From assembly GCF_023721835.1 (NCBI RefSeq), contig NZ_JAMKFE010000003.1, positions 310,001 through 374,000 of the forward strand: a DNA stretch of 64,000 nt, in the 5' to 3' direction. Within the stretch, counting starts at the first letter, position 1. The number at the start of each line of letters is the position of its first letter. The notes under the pieces are model-generated. The model had not been told where the DNA came from, did not search any database, and was given only the letters and a program-made list of their open reading frames with translations. The stretch comes from Caldimonas mangrovi. Lineage in GTDB: Bacteria; Pseudomonadota; Gammaproteobacteria; Burkholderiales; Burkholderiaceae_C. A program made the translations under genes and the position numbers. Of this stretch, positions 35,499-44,267 are shown one piece after another.

Positions 35499-36728
35499 AT
35501 GCGCCTGTCGGTCGAGAAGGACAAGTTGAAATTCGTGCTGCTGGAGGGCATCCACCCGTCTGCCGTGGAAGCGTTGAACCGCGATGGCTACCAGCAAGTG
35601 GCGGCGTATCCGAAGGCGCTCGCCGGCGAAGCGCTGCTCGAGGCAATCGGCGATGCGCATTTCGTCGGCATCCGCTCGCGCACCCACCTCACCGAAGAGG
35701 TCTTTGCCCGTGCGCCCAAGCTGGTGGCGGTCGGCGCTTTCTGCATCGGTACCAACCAGATCGAGCTGGCGGCCGCCGCGAAGCGCGGCGTGCCGGTGTT
35801 CAACGCGCCGTTCTCCAACACGCGCAGCGTGGCCGAACTGGTGCTGGCCGAGATCGTGATGCTGCTGCGCGGCATTCCGCACAAGAACGCCGTGCTGCAC
35901 CGGGGCGGCTGGGTCAAGAGTGCCGCCAACTCGTATGAGGTGCGCGGCAAGACGCTCGGCATCGTCGGCTACGGCCACATCGGCACCCAGATCGGCGTGC
36001 TGGCCGAGCACCTCGGCATGCGTGTCGTGTTCCACGACGTCGAGGCCAAGCTGCCCCTGGGCAATGCGCGCCCGCTCCCGACGCTCGACGATCTGCTCGA
36101 AGCGGCCGACGTGGTCAGCCTGCATGTGCCCGAGACGCCGGCCACGCAGAACCTGATCGGTGCTGCCCAACTGGCGAAGATGAAGCCGGGCAGCTACCTG
36201 ATCAACGCTTCGCGCGGCACCGTGGTCGACATCGACGCGCTGGTCGACGCCTTGGATCGCGAGCACCTGCTCGGCGCTGCCATCGACGTCTTCCCGGTGG
36301 AACCGCAGGGCAACGATGCGGCGTTCGTGTCCCCGCTGACCCGGTTCGAGAACGTGATCCTGACGCCGCACATCGGCGGCTCCACGTCGGAGGCGCAGGA
36401 AAGCATCGGCCGCGAAGTGGCGGCCAAGCTGATCCGCTACAGCAACAACGGCTCGACCGTGTCTGCCGTGAACTTCCCTGAGGTGTCGCTGCCCGAGCAG
36501 CACGGCGGGACGTGCCGGTTGCTGCACATCCACCACAACGTGCCGGGTGTGATGGCCCGCGTGAACGAGCGGTTCTCGGCGGCGGGGATCAATATCGCGG
36601 CCCAGTATCTTCAGACCACCGAGCATGTGGGGTACGTGGTGGTGGATATCGATGCGGCGGCGAGCCAGGTGGCGCTCAATGAGTTGTGTGCGGTGGAGGG
36701 GACGATACGGTGCCGGATCTTGTATTGA
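35499..36728 (+). CDS. serA: D-3-phosphoglycerate dehydrogenase
   Basis: 409 residues, closely following the Escherichia coli type from the N-terminus (SVEKDKLKFVLLEG). It oxidises 3-phosphoglycerate in the first step of serine synthesis. Motifs are GYGHIGTQ (NAD), NASRGTVVD (catalytic Arg), and the Glu and His in DVFPVEP and LTPHIGGST. The last 75 residues form an ACT domain for serine feedback (HIHHNVPGVMARV). AGGAG sits nine bases before the ATG; the GTG at 35493 would be too close to it. Confidence 0.95.
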   Translation: MRLSVEKDKLKFVLLEGIHPSAVEALNRDGYQQVAAYPKALAGEALLEAIGDAHFVGIRSRTHLTEEVFARAPKLVAVGAFCIGTNQIELAAAAKRGVPVFNAPFSNTRSVAELVLAEIVMLLRGIPHKNAVLHRGGWVKSAANSYEVRGKTLGIVGYGHIGTQIGVLAEHLGMRVVFHDVEAKLPLGNARPLPTLDDLLEAADVVSLHVPETPATQNLIGAAQLAKMKPGSYLINASRGTVVDIDALVDALDREHLLGAAIDVFPVEPQGNDAAFVSPLTRFENVILTPHIGGSTSEAQESIGREVAAKLIRYSNNGSTVSAVNFPEVSLPEQHGGTCRLLHIHHNVPGVMARVNERFSAAGINIAAQYLQTTEHVGYVVVDIDAAASQVALNELCAVEGTIRCRILY

Positions 36729-36867
36729 CGGGGTGGGGTTCGGGCCGCGAGGCCCTCCGGTTTGCTGCGTGCGCCGGTGTGCTTCATTGCGCTGCCGCGC
36801 CGGGAGTCCGCCCCGGCACGTAGCCACGCAGCCGTACCGAAGAAGCGACCAACCGCAACCACGCACC

Positions 36868-37614
36868 ATGCGAGCCCACATGCGCAAGTTCCCCGCCACG
36901 GCGTGGCGCTCTGCCCAGTCCGTCCGGCAAGCGCTCGAGCGTCGCGCCCTGCTGGCGCCTCTGCTGCTGGCCCTGCTGGCGGCCTTTTCCGCCTGGGCCT
37001 TCATCGAACTCGCCGACGAGGTCATCGACGGCGAGACCGATACGCTCGACCGCAAGTTGCTGCTGGCCCTGCGGCACGCCGACGACCCCGGCGACCCGTG
37101 GGGGCCCTGGTGGCTCGAACTGACGATGCGCGACCTCACGGCGCTCGGCAGCACCGCCGTGCTCGCCCTCGTGACCCTGGCCGCGGCGGGCTACCTCGTG
37201 CTGATGCGCAAATGGGGCACCGCACTGATGGTCGCGTGCGCCGTCGGCGGCGGGCTGGCGGCGAGCCACGGGCTGAAATGGCTGATCGAACGGCCCCGCC
37301 CGGATCTGGTGCCGCATGGAGTGCCGGTGCTCACTCTCAGCTTCCCCAGCGGCCATGCAACGATGTCGGCGGTGGTCTACCTGACCCTCGGCGCCTTGCT
37401 CGCGAGCTTGCAGCCGAGCCGTCGCGCGGCGTTCTACCTGCTCGGCGTGGCCGTGTTGTTGACCATGCTGGTCGGCTTCAGCCGGGTCTACCTGGGCGTC
37501 CACTGGCCCAGCGACGTGCTGGCCGGCTGGTCGCTGGGTGCCGCCTGGGCAGCGGCTTGCCTGCTGGCGTCACAGTGGTGGCGGCGCCGGTCGGGGCAGG
37601 CCGGCGGGGCGTGA
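36868..37614 (+). CDS. PAP2-family membrane phosphatase
   Basis: 248 residues (244 if the ATG at 36880 is used). All three phosphatase motifs are intact: KWLIERPRP, FPSGHATMS and SRVYLGVHWPSD. Six hydrophobic segments fit an inner-membrane enzyme with a periplasmic active site. Such enzymes dephosphorylate undecaprenyl pyrophosphate, phosphatidic acid or similar lipids; substrate not determinable. Not obviously in an operon with its neighbours. Confidence 0.88.
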   Translation: MRAHMRKFPATAWRSAQSVRQALERRALLAPLLLALLAAFSAWAFIELADEVIDGETDTLDRKLLLALRHADDPGDPWGPWWLELTMRDLTALGSTAVLALVTLAAAGYLVLMRKWGTALMVACAVGGGLAASHGLKWLIERPRPDLVPHGVPVLTLSFPSGHATMSAVVYLTLGALLASLQPSRRAAFYLLGVAVLLTMLVGFSRVYLGVHWPSDVLAGWSLGAAWAAACLLASQWWRRRSGQAGGA

Positions 37615-37761
37615 AAACATGGCAATTCGGTGCTTTTCGAGCCTGCAACCTGCGGCGCCGATGACCCCCGGCGGCCGTCCGGTTTGGCGTGAAGGGCCTC
37701 CAGGCTGGAAAATCACGCTTTAGTCCTCAATTGCACAGGTCTCCCTGGAGGCAACTCATTC

Positions 37762-37980
37762 ATGACCAAGACTGTCACCACCCGCATCAACGACGATGGC
37801 CTGCGCTACCGCTCGAAGACGGTCGGTTCGCCGTTCGCGAGCAAGGCCAACACCCGTTCGTGCTTCAAGTGTGGCAAACACCGCACCCCTGACCAGTTGC
37901 AGTCCAAGAAGCTGCTCGGCAAGACCGAGATGGTCTGCAAGCCTTCCTGCAAGGAACTCGCCGAGGTCCTCGGCGAGTGA
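37762..37980 (+). CDS. Small protein with a four-cysteine motif
   Basis: 72 residues, basic and hydrophilic. Cys34 and Cys37 (SCFKCGKH) with Cys59 and Cys63 (CKPSC) form a CxxC plus CxxxC arrangement that could bind zinc. TGGAGG precedes the ATG, and codon use matches the genome. Probably a conserved Burkholderiales protein of unknown function. Separated from the PAP2 gene by 147 bases; the next gene follows after 16. Confidence 0.7.
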   Translation: MTKTVTTRINDDGLRYRSKTVGSPFASKANTRSCFKCGKHRTPDQLQSKKLLGKTEMVCKPSCKELAEVLGE

Positions 37981-37996
37981 TCGACACGGGGCTGCC

Positions 37997-38392
37997 ATGA
38001 CGCCGGCCGGGTTCGCGCGTTATGCCTGGGCAGCCCCTTCCACTGCCCTCGGCCTGCTGCTGGCGGCCGCCTTCTATGCGGGCGGTGCCCATGCGAGAGT
38101 GGTCCAGGGCGCGCTGGAAGTCGGTGGCGGCCGCATGGGCCGTCTGGCGGGCCGCCTGCCGCCGGCCGTGCGATTTTCGGCGCTCACCCTCGGCCACGTG
38201 ATCCTCGGGCTCGACCGGGCCTCGCTCGACGCGTGCCGGCGGCACGAGCACGTGCACGTCCGCCAGTACGAGCGCTATGGTCCGTTCTTCCTGCCGCTGT
38301 ATGCGGCCTCCAGCGCCTGGCAGTGGCTGCGCGGACGGCACCCGTACCTCGACAACCACTTCGAGCGCCAGGCGTTCCGGGAGACGCCTTGA
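37997..38392 (+). CDS. Membrane-associated protein with HExxH motif
   Basis: 131 residues. A hydrophobic segment lies at about 10-30 and another at about 97-110. Between them His83-Glu84-His85-Val86-His87 forms HExxH, continued as VRQYERYGPFFLPLY. HExxH is the zinc site of many metallopeptidases, and the surrounding HxxQYxxxG pattern recurs in small predicted membrane proteins. A third zinc ligand is not obvious, so peptidase activity is only a possibility. It starts 16 bases after the Cys4 protein gene. Confidence 0.7.
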   Translation: MTPAGFARYAWAAPSTALGLLLAAAFYAGGAHARVVQGALEVGGGRMGRLAGRLPPAVRFSALTLGHVILGLDRASLDACRRHEHVHVRQYERYGPFFLPLYAASSAWQWLRGRHPYLDNHFERQAFRETP

Positions 38393-38549
38393 GGCCGTGA
38401 AACCCGCCGGCCGCGCAGCGGCGGCGCGCCCGCGGGCCGCAAACGTGAGGGACAGCACACTGCGGCATGCCGGCGGCTCAAGTACGACCGTGCGATGCCG
38501 ATACCGGGACAGGCGATCGCGGATCGTCGGCCACTTGCTGTCCCACGCC

Positions 38550-40553
38550 ATGCGCTTGCAGTCCTTCGCGCCAGTTTCCTTTCTTCCCGAGCTGTCCGTT
38601 GTCTGCGTCGCGGCCCTGCTGGCGTGCGCGGCGACGCGCACCCATGCCCAACCTCGAGCGGCCGAGGACGACCTGTCCGTGCTCGAGCAATTGGTGACGC
38701 AGGAGGTGGACTCCGTCTCGAAGTACTCGCAGAACACGCTCGACGCTCCGGCGCACGTCACCATGGTGCGGCGCCGGGAGATCGAGGCGCGGGGGCACGA
38801 GACGCTGGCCGATGTGCTGAAGGTGGTGCCGGGGCTGTACGTGACGCACGATCGCGCGTACTCGGCGCTCGGCGTGCGCGGCTTCAACCGACCGGGGGAT
38901 TTCAGCGCCCGCATGCTGACGCTGGTCGACGGCTACCGGGTCAACGATGTCATCTTCGACCAGGCGCTGCCCGACTACGAGTTCCCCATCGTGGCCGAAT
39001 GGATCAAGCGCGTCGAGTTCATCGCCGGGCCCTCGTCGTCGGTGTATGGCGGCAACGCGCTGTTCGGCATCGCCAATGTCGTCACGCTCGACGGTGCCGA
39101 CGCACCGGGCGCCAGCGTCAAGCTCGGGACCGGCTCGCGCGGCACGCGCCGCGCGGTGGGCCACTATGGAGCGGTGCTGGAGGGCGGGCAGGATGTTTTC
39201 GTCGGCGTGGCCCTGTACGGCACTGATGGCGACACCTTGCGCCTGCCGGCGTATGCGAGCGCCGGCAATCCCTCGGGACGCGTCTCGGGTCTCGACGGCA
39301 TGGAGTACGGCAGCCTGCTCGGCAAGTACCGCGATGGCCCGTGGCAGTTCAAGTTCTCGGCGATGGAACGGCGCAAGGACCTGGCCACGGCAGCCTACGG
39401 CACGGCGTTCGGCCGCTCGGGTACGGATCACGTCGACCGCAATGCATTCATCGAGGCGGCTTGGAGTCCCGGCAGCATGGGCAACTGGCATCCCGAAGCC
39501 CGCGTCTCGTTGGGGCACTACGTGTTCAAGGGGCGCTACGTCTACGAAGACCCCGAGGTGCGCAATGTCGACGACCTGCGGGCCACCTGGCTGGCCAGCG
39601 AGTACCGGACAACGTGGCGTGGCTGGCTGAACCACACGATCGTGATGGGCGTCGAGGGCCGCAAGGCCCTGAGCGCCCGCCTGCACAACTTCGACGTCGA
39701 CCCGAACGAGACCTACCTGTCGCACCACAGCCGTCCGTACACCGTCGGCGCGTTCGTACAGGACCAGTACCGGCTGTCCGAGCGCTGGTCGCTGACCACC
39801 GGGTTGCGGCTGGACGTGACCGAGGACTTCTCGCCGGAGCTGTCGCCGCGGGCGGCGCTGGTGTACCGGCCCGATGGTCACCGTGCGTGGAAACTGCTGG
39901 TCGGCCGGGCGTTCCGCACGCCCAATCTGAGCGAGCGCTACTACGAGGACGGCGGCTTCTCGCAGATCGCCAACCCGGACCTCGAGCGTGAACATATCGT
40001 GACGGTCGAACTGGCGATGGAGCAGGCGCTCGACGAGCGCACCCGGCTGTCTGCCAGCCTCTATCGCTATGAACTGCGCGACCTGATCGAGATGCAGCCG
40101 GTCGACGGCGAGGACTACGAGCAATACCGCAACGTCGGCTCGGCGCGCGCCGTCGGCGTGGAAGTGGAGGTCGAGCACGCGCGCCCGGGTTCGATCGAAG
40201 TCCGCGCCAGCGCGGTTTTGCAGGAAGCACGCGCCGGCGGGGAGCGCTTGAGCAATGCCCCGCGCTGGCTGCTGAAGGCTGGCACCGGCGTGCCGTTTGC
40301 CGGCAGGTGGCTGCTGGGCGTCGAGTTGAATGCCATGGGGTCGCGTCGCACGCGGGGTGGCGAGCGGCTGGATGCCCGCGTCCTGGCAGACGCCATGCTG
40401 CGCTGCCACATCTCGCCGCACGCAGAATGGCAGCTGCGCGTGACCAATCTCGGCGACGTGCACTACGACGACCCGGCGACGCCGGGCCTGGCCTTCGAAC
40501 GCGTGCCTCAATCCGGTCGCCGGCTGCAGCTGAGCTGGCAGGGGCGCTTCTGA
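38550..40553 (+). CDS. TonB-dependent outer-membrane receptor
   Basis: 667 residues with a signal peptide ending near THAQ. The plug domain (about 55-165) shows APAHVTMVRRREIEARG, ETLADVLKVVPGLYV and SSVYGGNALFGIANV. A 22-strand-type barrel follows, ending LQLSWQGRF with a terminal Phe. The start at 38550 is the best ATG before the signal. It is followed by a YfiR-like gene and a GGDEF-EAL gene at 11 and 9 bases, so it probably belongs to a sensing operon rather than simple nutrient uptake. The ligand is unknown. Confidence 0.88.
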   Translation: MRLQSFAPVSFLPELSVVCVAALLACAATRTHAQPRAAEDDLSVLEQLVTQEVDSVSKYSQNTLDAPAHVTMVRRREIEARGHETLADVLKVVPGLYVTHDRAYSALGVRGFNRPGDFSARMLTLVDGYRVNDVIFDQALPDYEFPIVAEWIKRVEFIAGPSSSVYGGNALFGIANVVTLDGADAPGASVKLGTGSRGTRRAVGHYGAVLEGGQDVFVGVALYGTDGDTLRLPAYASAGNPSGRVSGLDGMEYGSLLGKYRDGPWQFKFSAMERRKDLATAAYGTAFGRSGTDHVDRNAFIEAAWSPGSMGNWHPEARVSLGHYVFKGRYVYEDPEVRNVDDLRATWLASEYRTTWRGWLNHTIVMGVEGRKALSARLHNFDVDPNETYLSHHSRPYTVGAFVQDQYRLSERWSLTTGLRLDVTEDFSPELSPRAALVYRPDGHRAWKLLVGRAFRTPNLSERYYEDGGFSQIANPDLEREHIVTVELAMEQALDERTRLSASLYRYELRDLIEMQPVDGEDYEQYRNVGSARAVGVEVEVEHARPGSIEVRASAVLQEARAGGERLSNAPRWLLKAGTGVPFAGRWLLGVELNAMGSRRTRGGERLDARVLADAMLRCHISPHAEWQLRVTNLGDVHYDDPATPGLAFERVPQSGRRLQLSWQGRF

Positions 40554-40564
40554 AGGCCGCCGCG

Positions 40565-41086
40565 ATGAAGCCCTCCAGCCTGCTGATCTCTCTCGGTCTG
40601 CTGGCCGCGCTCGCCGGCCGTCCGGCAAGCGCGCAGACGGCCGGCAGCGAACCCGACGTCAAAGCCCAGATCGTCTACCGGGTGCTGCTGTTCGTGAGCT
40701 GGCCGCCGCAGCGGCTGCCGGCCGCCCAGCCGTTCGATCTGTGCTATTTCGATGATGACGCCTTGTCGGCGGCGCTGCTGCGTCTTGCCGGGCAGTCCGT
40801 GCACGGACGTGCACTGCGGGTGCGCAAAGTGCTTCCTCAACAGGCGGCGCAATGCCATGCCGCCTACGTCGGCGTGCAGGCGCCGGCCGCGGTCGCCGCA
40901 CAAGGCGGTACGGCGGTGCTGCTGGTCGGCGACCGACTGGGGCTCATCGAGGAGGGAGTGATGCTGAACCTGCAGACCGATGGCGGACGGGTCGCCTTCG
41001 ATATCGGTCTGTCTGCGGCGCGCCGGGCCGGTCTTCAATTCAGCGCCAAGCTGCTGCGTCTGGCGCGTTTCGTCAAGGACGATTGA
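40565..41086 (+). CDS. YfiR-family (DUF4154) periplasmic protein
   Basis: 173 residues with a signal peptide ending PASAQ. The domain pattern KAQIVYRVLLFVSWP, then HGRALRVRKVL, ending RAGLQFSAKLLRLARFV, is that of YfiR. In Pseudomonas, YfiR restrains the diguanylate cyclase YfiN in the periplasm and responds to redox or envelope stress. Here the neighbour is a membrane GGDEF-EAL protein, which may be its partner by analogy. Confidence 0.85.
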   Translation: MKPSSLLISLGLLAALAGRPASAQTAGSEPDVKAQIVYRVLLFVSWPPQRLPAAQPFDLCYFDDDALSAALLRLAGQSVHGRALRVRKVLPQQAAQCHAAYVGVQAPAAVAAQGGTAVLLVGDRLGLIEEGVMLNLQTDGGRVAFDIGLSAARRAGLQFSAKLLRLARFVKDD

Positions 41087-41095
41087 GGACGCAGG

Positions 41096-42955
41096 ATGGG
41101 TGCACGTTCGTTCATTGCCTACCACCGCGACGTGTGGATCGCCTGCGGCGCCATGCTGCTGGCGGTGTTCCTGCTGACCGCCGTTCAATACGTCGAGCTG
41201 GACAGGCGCTTTCGCACCGAGATGCGCACCCAGGCGCAGATCGTCGGGCAGAACACGAGCGCGGCCCTGATCTTCAATGCCGCGCCGGACGCCTTCGAAG
41301 CTCTGGCCAGCCTGCAGGTGGCGCGACAGGTGCTCAGCGCCGAGTTGCTGCGGCCGGACGGCACGGTGTTCGCGACCTACCGGCACGCGCGGCCCGACCA
41401 TGGCTGGCTGCAGCGCTGGGCCGGCGTCGAGACCGTGCAGCACGCCATCACCGTCGGCGGCCAGACGGTCGGCCGGCTCGTCGTGCATGCCGACCGCAGC
41501 GGCATCCTGCGCGACCTGGCGAAGTTCTGGGCCGGCGGCGTGGCTGTGATGGCGATCGCGCTGGGGCTGTCGAGTTTCGTCTCGCGTGGCCTGCGGGCGA
41601 CGGTGCGCGCCGCGCAGGAGCGCAACCGGTACCTCGCGCTGCACGACGCGCTGACCGGCCTGCCCAACCGCGCGGCGTTCCAGGACGCGCTGAGCGCGGC
41701 CGTCGAGCGTGCCAACCGGCAGGGGCGTCTGCAGGTGCTGATGTTCATCGACGTCGACAACTTCAAGCAGATCAACGACGCCACCGGTCACGGCGGCGGC
41801 GACCGCGTGCTGCGGGAGGTCGGCGAGCGCCTGCGGCGCATCGTGCGTCCGGGCGACATGGTCGCACGCATCGGCGGCGACGAATTCGGGCTGCTGATCG
41901 AGGCATCGTCGCATCCCGGCGAGGCGGCGTCGCGCATCGCGGCCGATCTGGTCGAGCAGGTGCCGCGGGCGATCGATTTCGAGGGCGAGACGCTGCGCGT
42001 CAGCATTTCGATCGGCATCGCGTTGCTGCCCCGCGATGCACGCACGGCTGACGACGCGATGCAGTGTGCGGATGCGGCGATGTACCAGGCCAAGCGCGAG
42101 GGCAAGGACGCGTTCCGCTTCTTCTCGGCGCAGCTCGGCGAGGAGATTCGCCGCCGTTCGGTGATGGAGGCCGAACTGCGCGCGGGCCTGGCCGCCGGGC
42201 AACTGCAGTTGCATTACCAGCCGGTGTACGACCCGGCCGGCCGCATTGCCGGGATGGAGGCGCTGGCGCGATGGCAGCATCCGGTGCGCGGCATGGTGCC
42301 GCCGAGCGAGTTCATCGCGCTGGCCGAGAGTACCGGTTTGATCGTCGAACTCGGGCTCGAGGCGCTGCGCGTGCTGCGCGCCGACATCGACGCCTGGAAG
42401 GCGCAGGGCCTTGCCGTGCCACGCGTCGCGTTGAACCTCGCGTCGACGCAGTTCCGGCGCGACGCCCACCGGCGTCGTTTCATGCAGGCGCTGGACACCC
42501 TGCAATTGACGCCGGAAGACGTGGAGTTCGAGCTGACCGAAACGGCAGTGTTCGAAGACATCGCCGACCCCGACTCGGTGCTGCGCGCGTTACGTCGCGG
42601 CGGCTACCTGCTGGCGATCGACGACTTCGGTACGGGTTACAGCTCGCTGAGCTTCCTGCGTCGGCTGAAGTGTCCGAAGCTGAAGATCGACCGCTCGTTC
42701 GTGCGCGACATCGAGCGTTCGGAAGAGGCGGTGCTGCTGATCGGCTCCATCATCGATGTGGCCCATGCGCTCAGCATGCAGGTGGTGGCCGAGGGGGTGG
42801 AGACCGAGGCCGAGCGTGAGCGTCTGCTGTCGCTCGGCTGCGATCTGCTGCAAGGGTTCCTGATGTCGCGCCCCCTGCCTGCGCAGGCCGTGCCTGCGGC
42901 GCTGCGCGCTGCGCCGGTTCAGCCGCAACAGCGGCTCACCACTCCCGCAGCTTGA
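41096..42955 (+). CDS. Membrane GGDEF-EAL protein (cyclic di-GMP turnover)
   Basis: 619 residues. Two membrane helices (about 17-36 and 145-165) flank a periplasmic domain of about 105 residues like that of YfiN. The cyclase motif GGDEF is intact at 260-264 and the phosphodiesterase motif EAL at 388-390, with later DDFGTGYSSLS and ADGVETE-type elements (VVAEGVETEAE). Both activities are thus possible; the net direction cannot be predicted. Probable output of the TonB receptor/YfiR module. Its last 20 bases overlap the end of fliA on the other strand. Confidence 0.92.
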   Translation: MGARSFIAYHRDVWIACGAMLLAVFLLTAVQYVELDRRFRTEMRTQAQIVGQNTSAALIFNAAPDAFEALASLQVARQVLSAELLRPDGTVFATYRHARPDHGWLQRWAGVETVQHAITVGGQTVGRLVVHADRSGILRDLAKFWAGGVAVMAIALGLSSFVSRGLRATVRAAQERNRYLALHDALTGLPNRAAFQDALSAAVERANRQGRLQVLMFIDVDNFKQINDATGHGGGDRVLREVGERLRRIVRPGDMVARIGGDEFGLLIEASSHPGEAASRIAADLVEQVPRAIDFEGETLRVSISIGIALLPRDARTADDAMQCADAAMYQAKREGKDAFRFFSAQLGEEIRRRSVMEAELRAGLAAGQLQLHYQPVYDPAGRIAGMEALARWQHPVRGMVPPSEFIALAESTGLIVELGLEALRVLRADIDAWKAQGLAVPRVALNLASTQFRRDAHRRRFMQALDTLQLTPEDVEFELTETAVFEDIADPDSVLRALRRGGYLLAIDDFGTGYSSLSFLRRLKCPKLKIDRSFVRDIERSEEAVLLIGSIIDVAHALSMQVVAEGVETEAERERLLSLGCDLLQGFLMSRPLPAQAVPAALRAAPVQPQQRLTTPAA

Positions 42956-43649
42956 CGCGCAGGCGCCGGATGGCTTGCGCGTGCAGGTGGCACACGCGCG
43001 ATTCCGTCACGCCCATCACCGCGCCGATGTCTCTCAGGCTCATGTCGTGCTCGTAGTACATGCTGAGGGCCTGGCGCTCGCGCTCGGGCAAATCCTCGAT
43101 CGCGCGCACCAGCGCTTGCCGGCGGCGGTATTCGTTGACATGGCGCACCGGGTCGGCGTCGGGGTCGGCGACGTGTTCTTCCAGCGCGTTGCCATCGGAG
43201 TCCTCGTCGCCCATCACATCCTCGAGCGAGACGAACTGCGTATCACGCAGCGCCGCACGCAAGGACTGGTAGTCCGCGAGCGTCACGCCGAGCTCGTTCG
43301 CCACTTCCGAAGATTGCGGTGCGCGGCCGAGCCGCTGCTCGAGCCGCTGCACCGCGACGCTCGCGCCGCGCTGCTGGCGCCGCATGTCGCGGCTGGCCCA
43401 GTCGCCGGCGCGCAGCTCATCGAGCATCGCGCCATTGATGCGTTGTGCCGCGAAGGCTTCGAACTGCGGCCCTGCCAGGGTCTCCGTGCGCGACAGCGCA
43501 TCGGCCAGGCCGATCATGCCGGCTTGCAGCAGGTCGTCGAGTTCCACGTTCGCCGGCAGGCGAGACATCAACCGCTGCGCGAGGCGGCGCACCATCGGGC
43601 GGTGCTGCCGCAGCAGCGTGTCGATCGTCGGGCGTACTTCGGTCAGCAT
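42936..43649 (-). CDS. fliA: Flagellar sigma factor FliA (sigma-28)
   Basis: 237 residues. It has sigma-70-family regions 2 (ANVELDDLLQAGMIGLADAL), 3 and 4 (LPERERQALSMYYEHDMSLRDIGAVMGVTESRVCHLHAQA), in the compact layout of FliA. It directs late flagellar genes. It is unusual that no flagellar gene lies beside it. The 3' end overlaps the GGDEF-EAL gene by 20 bases tail to tail, tying motility and cyclic di-GMP genes physically. Confidence 0.93.
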   Translation of the reverse strand: MLTEVRPTIDTLLRQHRPMVRRLAQRLMSRLPANVELDDLLQAGMIGLADALSRTETLAGPQFEAFAAQRINGAMLDELRAGDWASRDMRRQQRGASVAVQRLEQRLGRAPQSSEVANELGVTLADYQSLRAALRDTQFVSLEDVMGDEDSDGNALEEHVADPDADPVRHVNEYRRRQALVRAIEDLPERERQALSMYYEHDMSLRDIGAVMGVTESRVCHLHAQAIRRLRVKLREW

Positions 43650-43751
43650 GGCGGTCAGGCTCCGGGCAAAGCCTCGCCCTCGCGCGTCAGCGCGATGCTC
43701 GGCAGATCAGGTCGTCAGTAGGGGGTCAGGGCTGCCCCGAAGGGCGGCGCG

Positions 43752-43931
43752 TCACGCAATCGCGTCTTCGGAATCGCGCTCGAGCGGGTGGCCCAGCGGC
43801 GTCTGGTCCAGCGGACGGTAGACGCGGCTTTGCAAACGGGCCAGACGGTCGGAGCGCTGGACGGCTTGCAGCACGGCTTGCGGATCAGTCATCAACGCGA
43901 ACGGGTTGGCGGCGGAATCGAGCGGCTGCAT
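43752..43931 (-). CDS. Small hypothetical protein upstream of fliA
   Basis: 59 residues starting at 43931, with AGGAG eight bases upstream. The sequence MQPLDSAANPFALMTDPQAVLQ then RLARLQSRVYRPLD is helical and charged. Codon bias resembles neighbouring genes. It lies 102 bases before fliA on the same strand and may share its transcript. I recall similar short proteins in Burkholderiales but cannot name a family. Confidence 0.55.
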   Translation of the reverse strand: MQPLDSAANPFALMTDPQAVLQAVQRSDRLARLQSRVYRPLDQTPLGHPLERDSEDAIA

Positions 43932-44267
43932 ATCGAGGTCTCCTGGCATCGTCTGGGGCATGTCGAGAACTGTAGTCACTGGTCGTGGGATTCCACAGTG
44001 GCCGGGCACTAGACCGAATGTCAGGAATTTTCCGACAGGATGACAGCGTGATTGCGACGGCGAGGGCGTGCGGGTATGCGCGCATCGCGGTGAGGTGTGA
44101 CGTGCTTCGCGGCCGGAAGTCGCGAATGGCGCGGGCGCGAGCTCCCCGTGCGGCAGTGCCATGGAGCTCGCCGCGACAGGAAACGCACCACTCGTTTCCC
44201 AACCATCCGCCGCTGCGGCAGGCACAGCCCCCGCGGGGCTGCAGTCCCTGGATGCGGCGCAGCGCCG
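43932..44267. promoter_or_regulatory. Intergenic region with a hairpin after the aminopeptidase gene
   Basis: 336 bases without a credible gene. CAGCCCC (44225-44231) and GGGGCTG (44235-44241) form a hairpin 27 bases after the aminopeptidase stop, without a U-run. The part nearer 43932 is less GC-rich (44015-44050) and should hold the promoter of the 59-residue protein and perhaps fliA. No flagellar-class promoter could be matched. Confidence 0.4.

Noticed and set aside
36729-36867. Possible small gene between serA and the PAP2 gene
   Set aside because: Frames here are extensions of neighbours with no ribosome site or convincing codon pattern.
44225-44241. Full Rho-independent terminator for the aminopeptidase gene
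   Set aside because: The stem is good but no U-run follows on the minus strand, so it is only mentioned as a hairpin.
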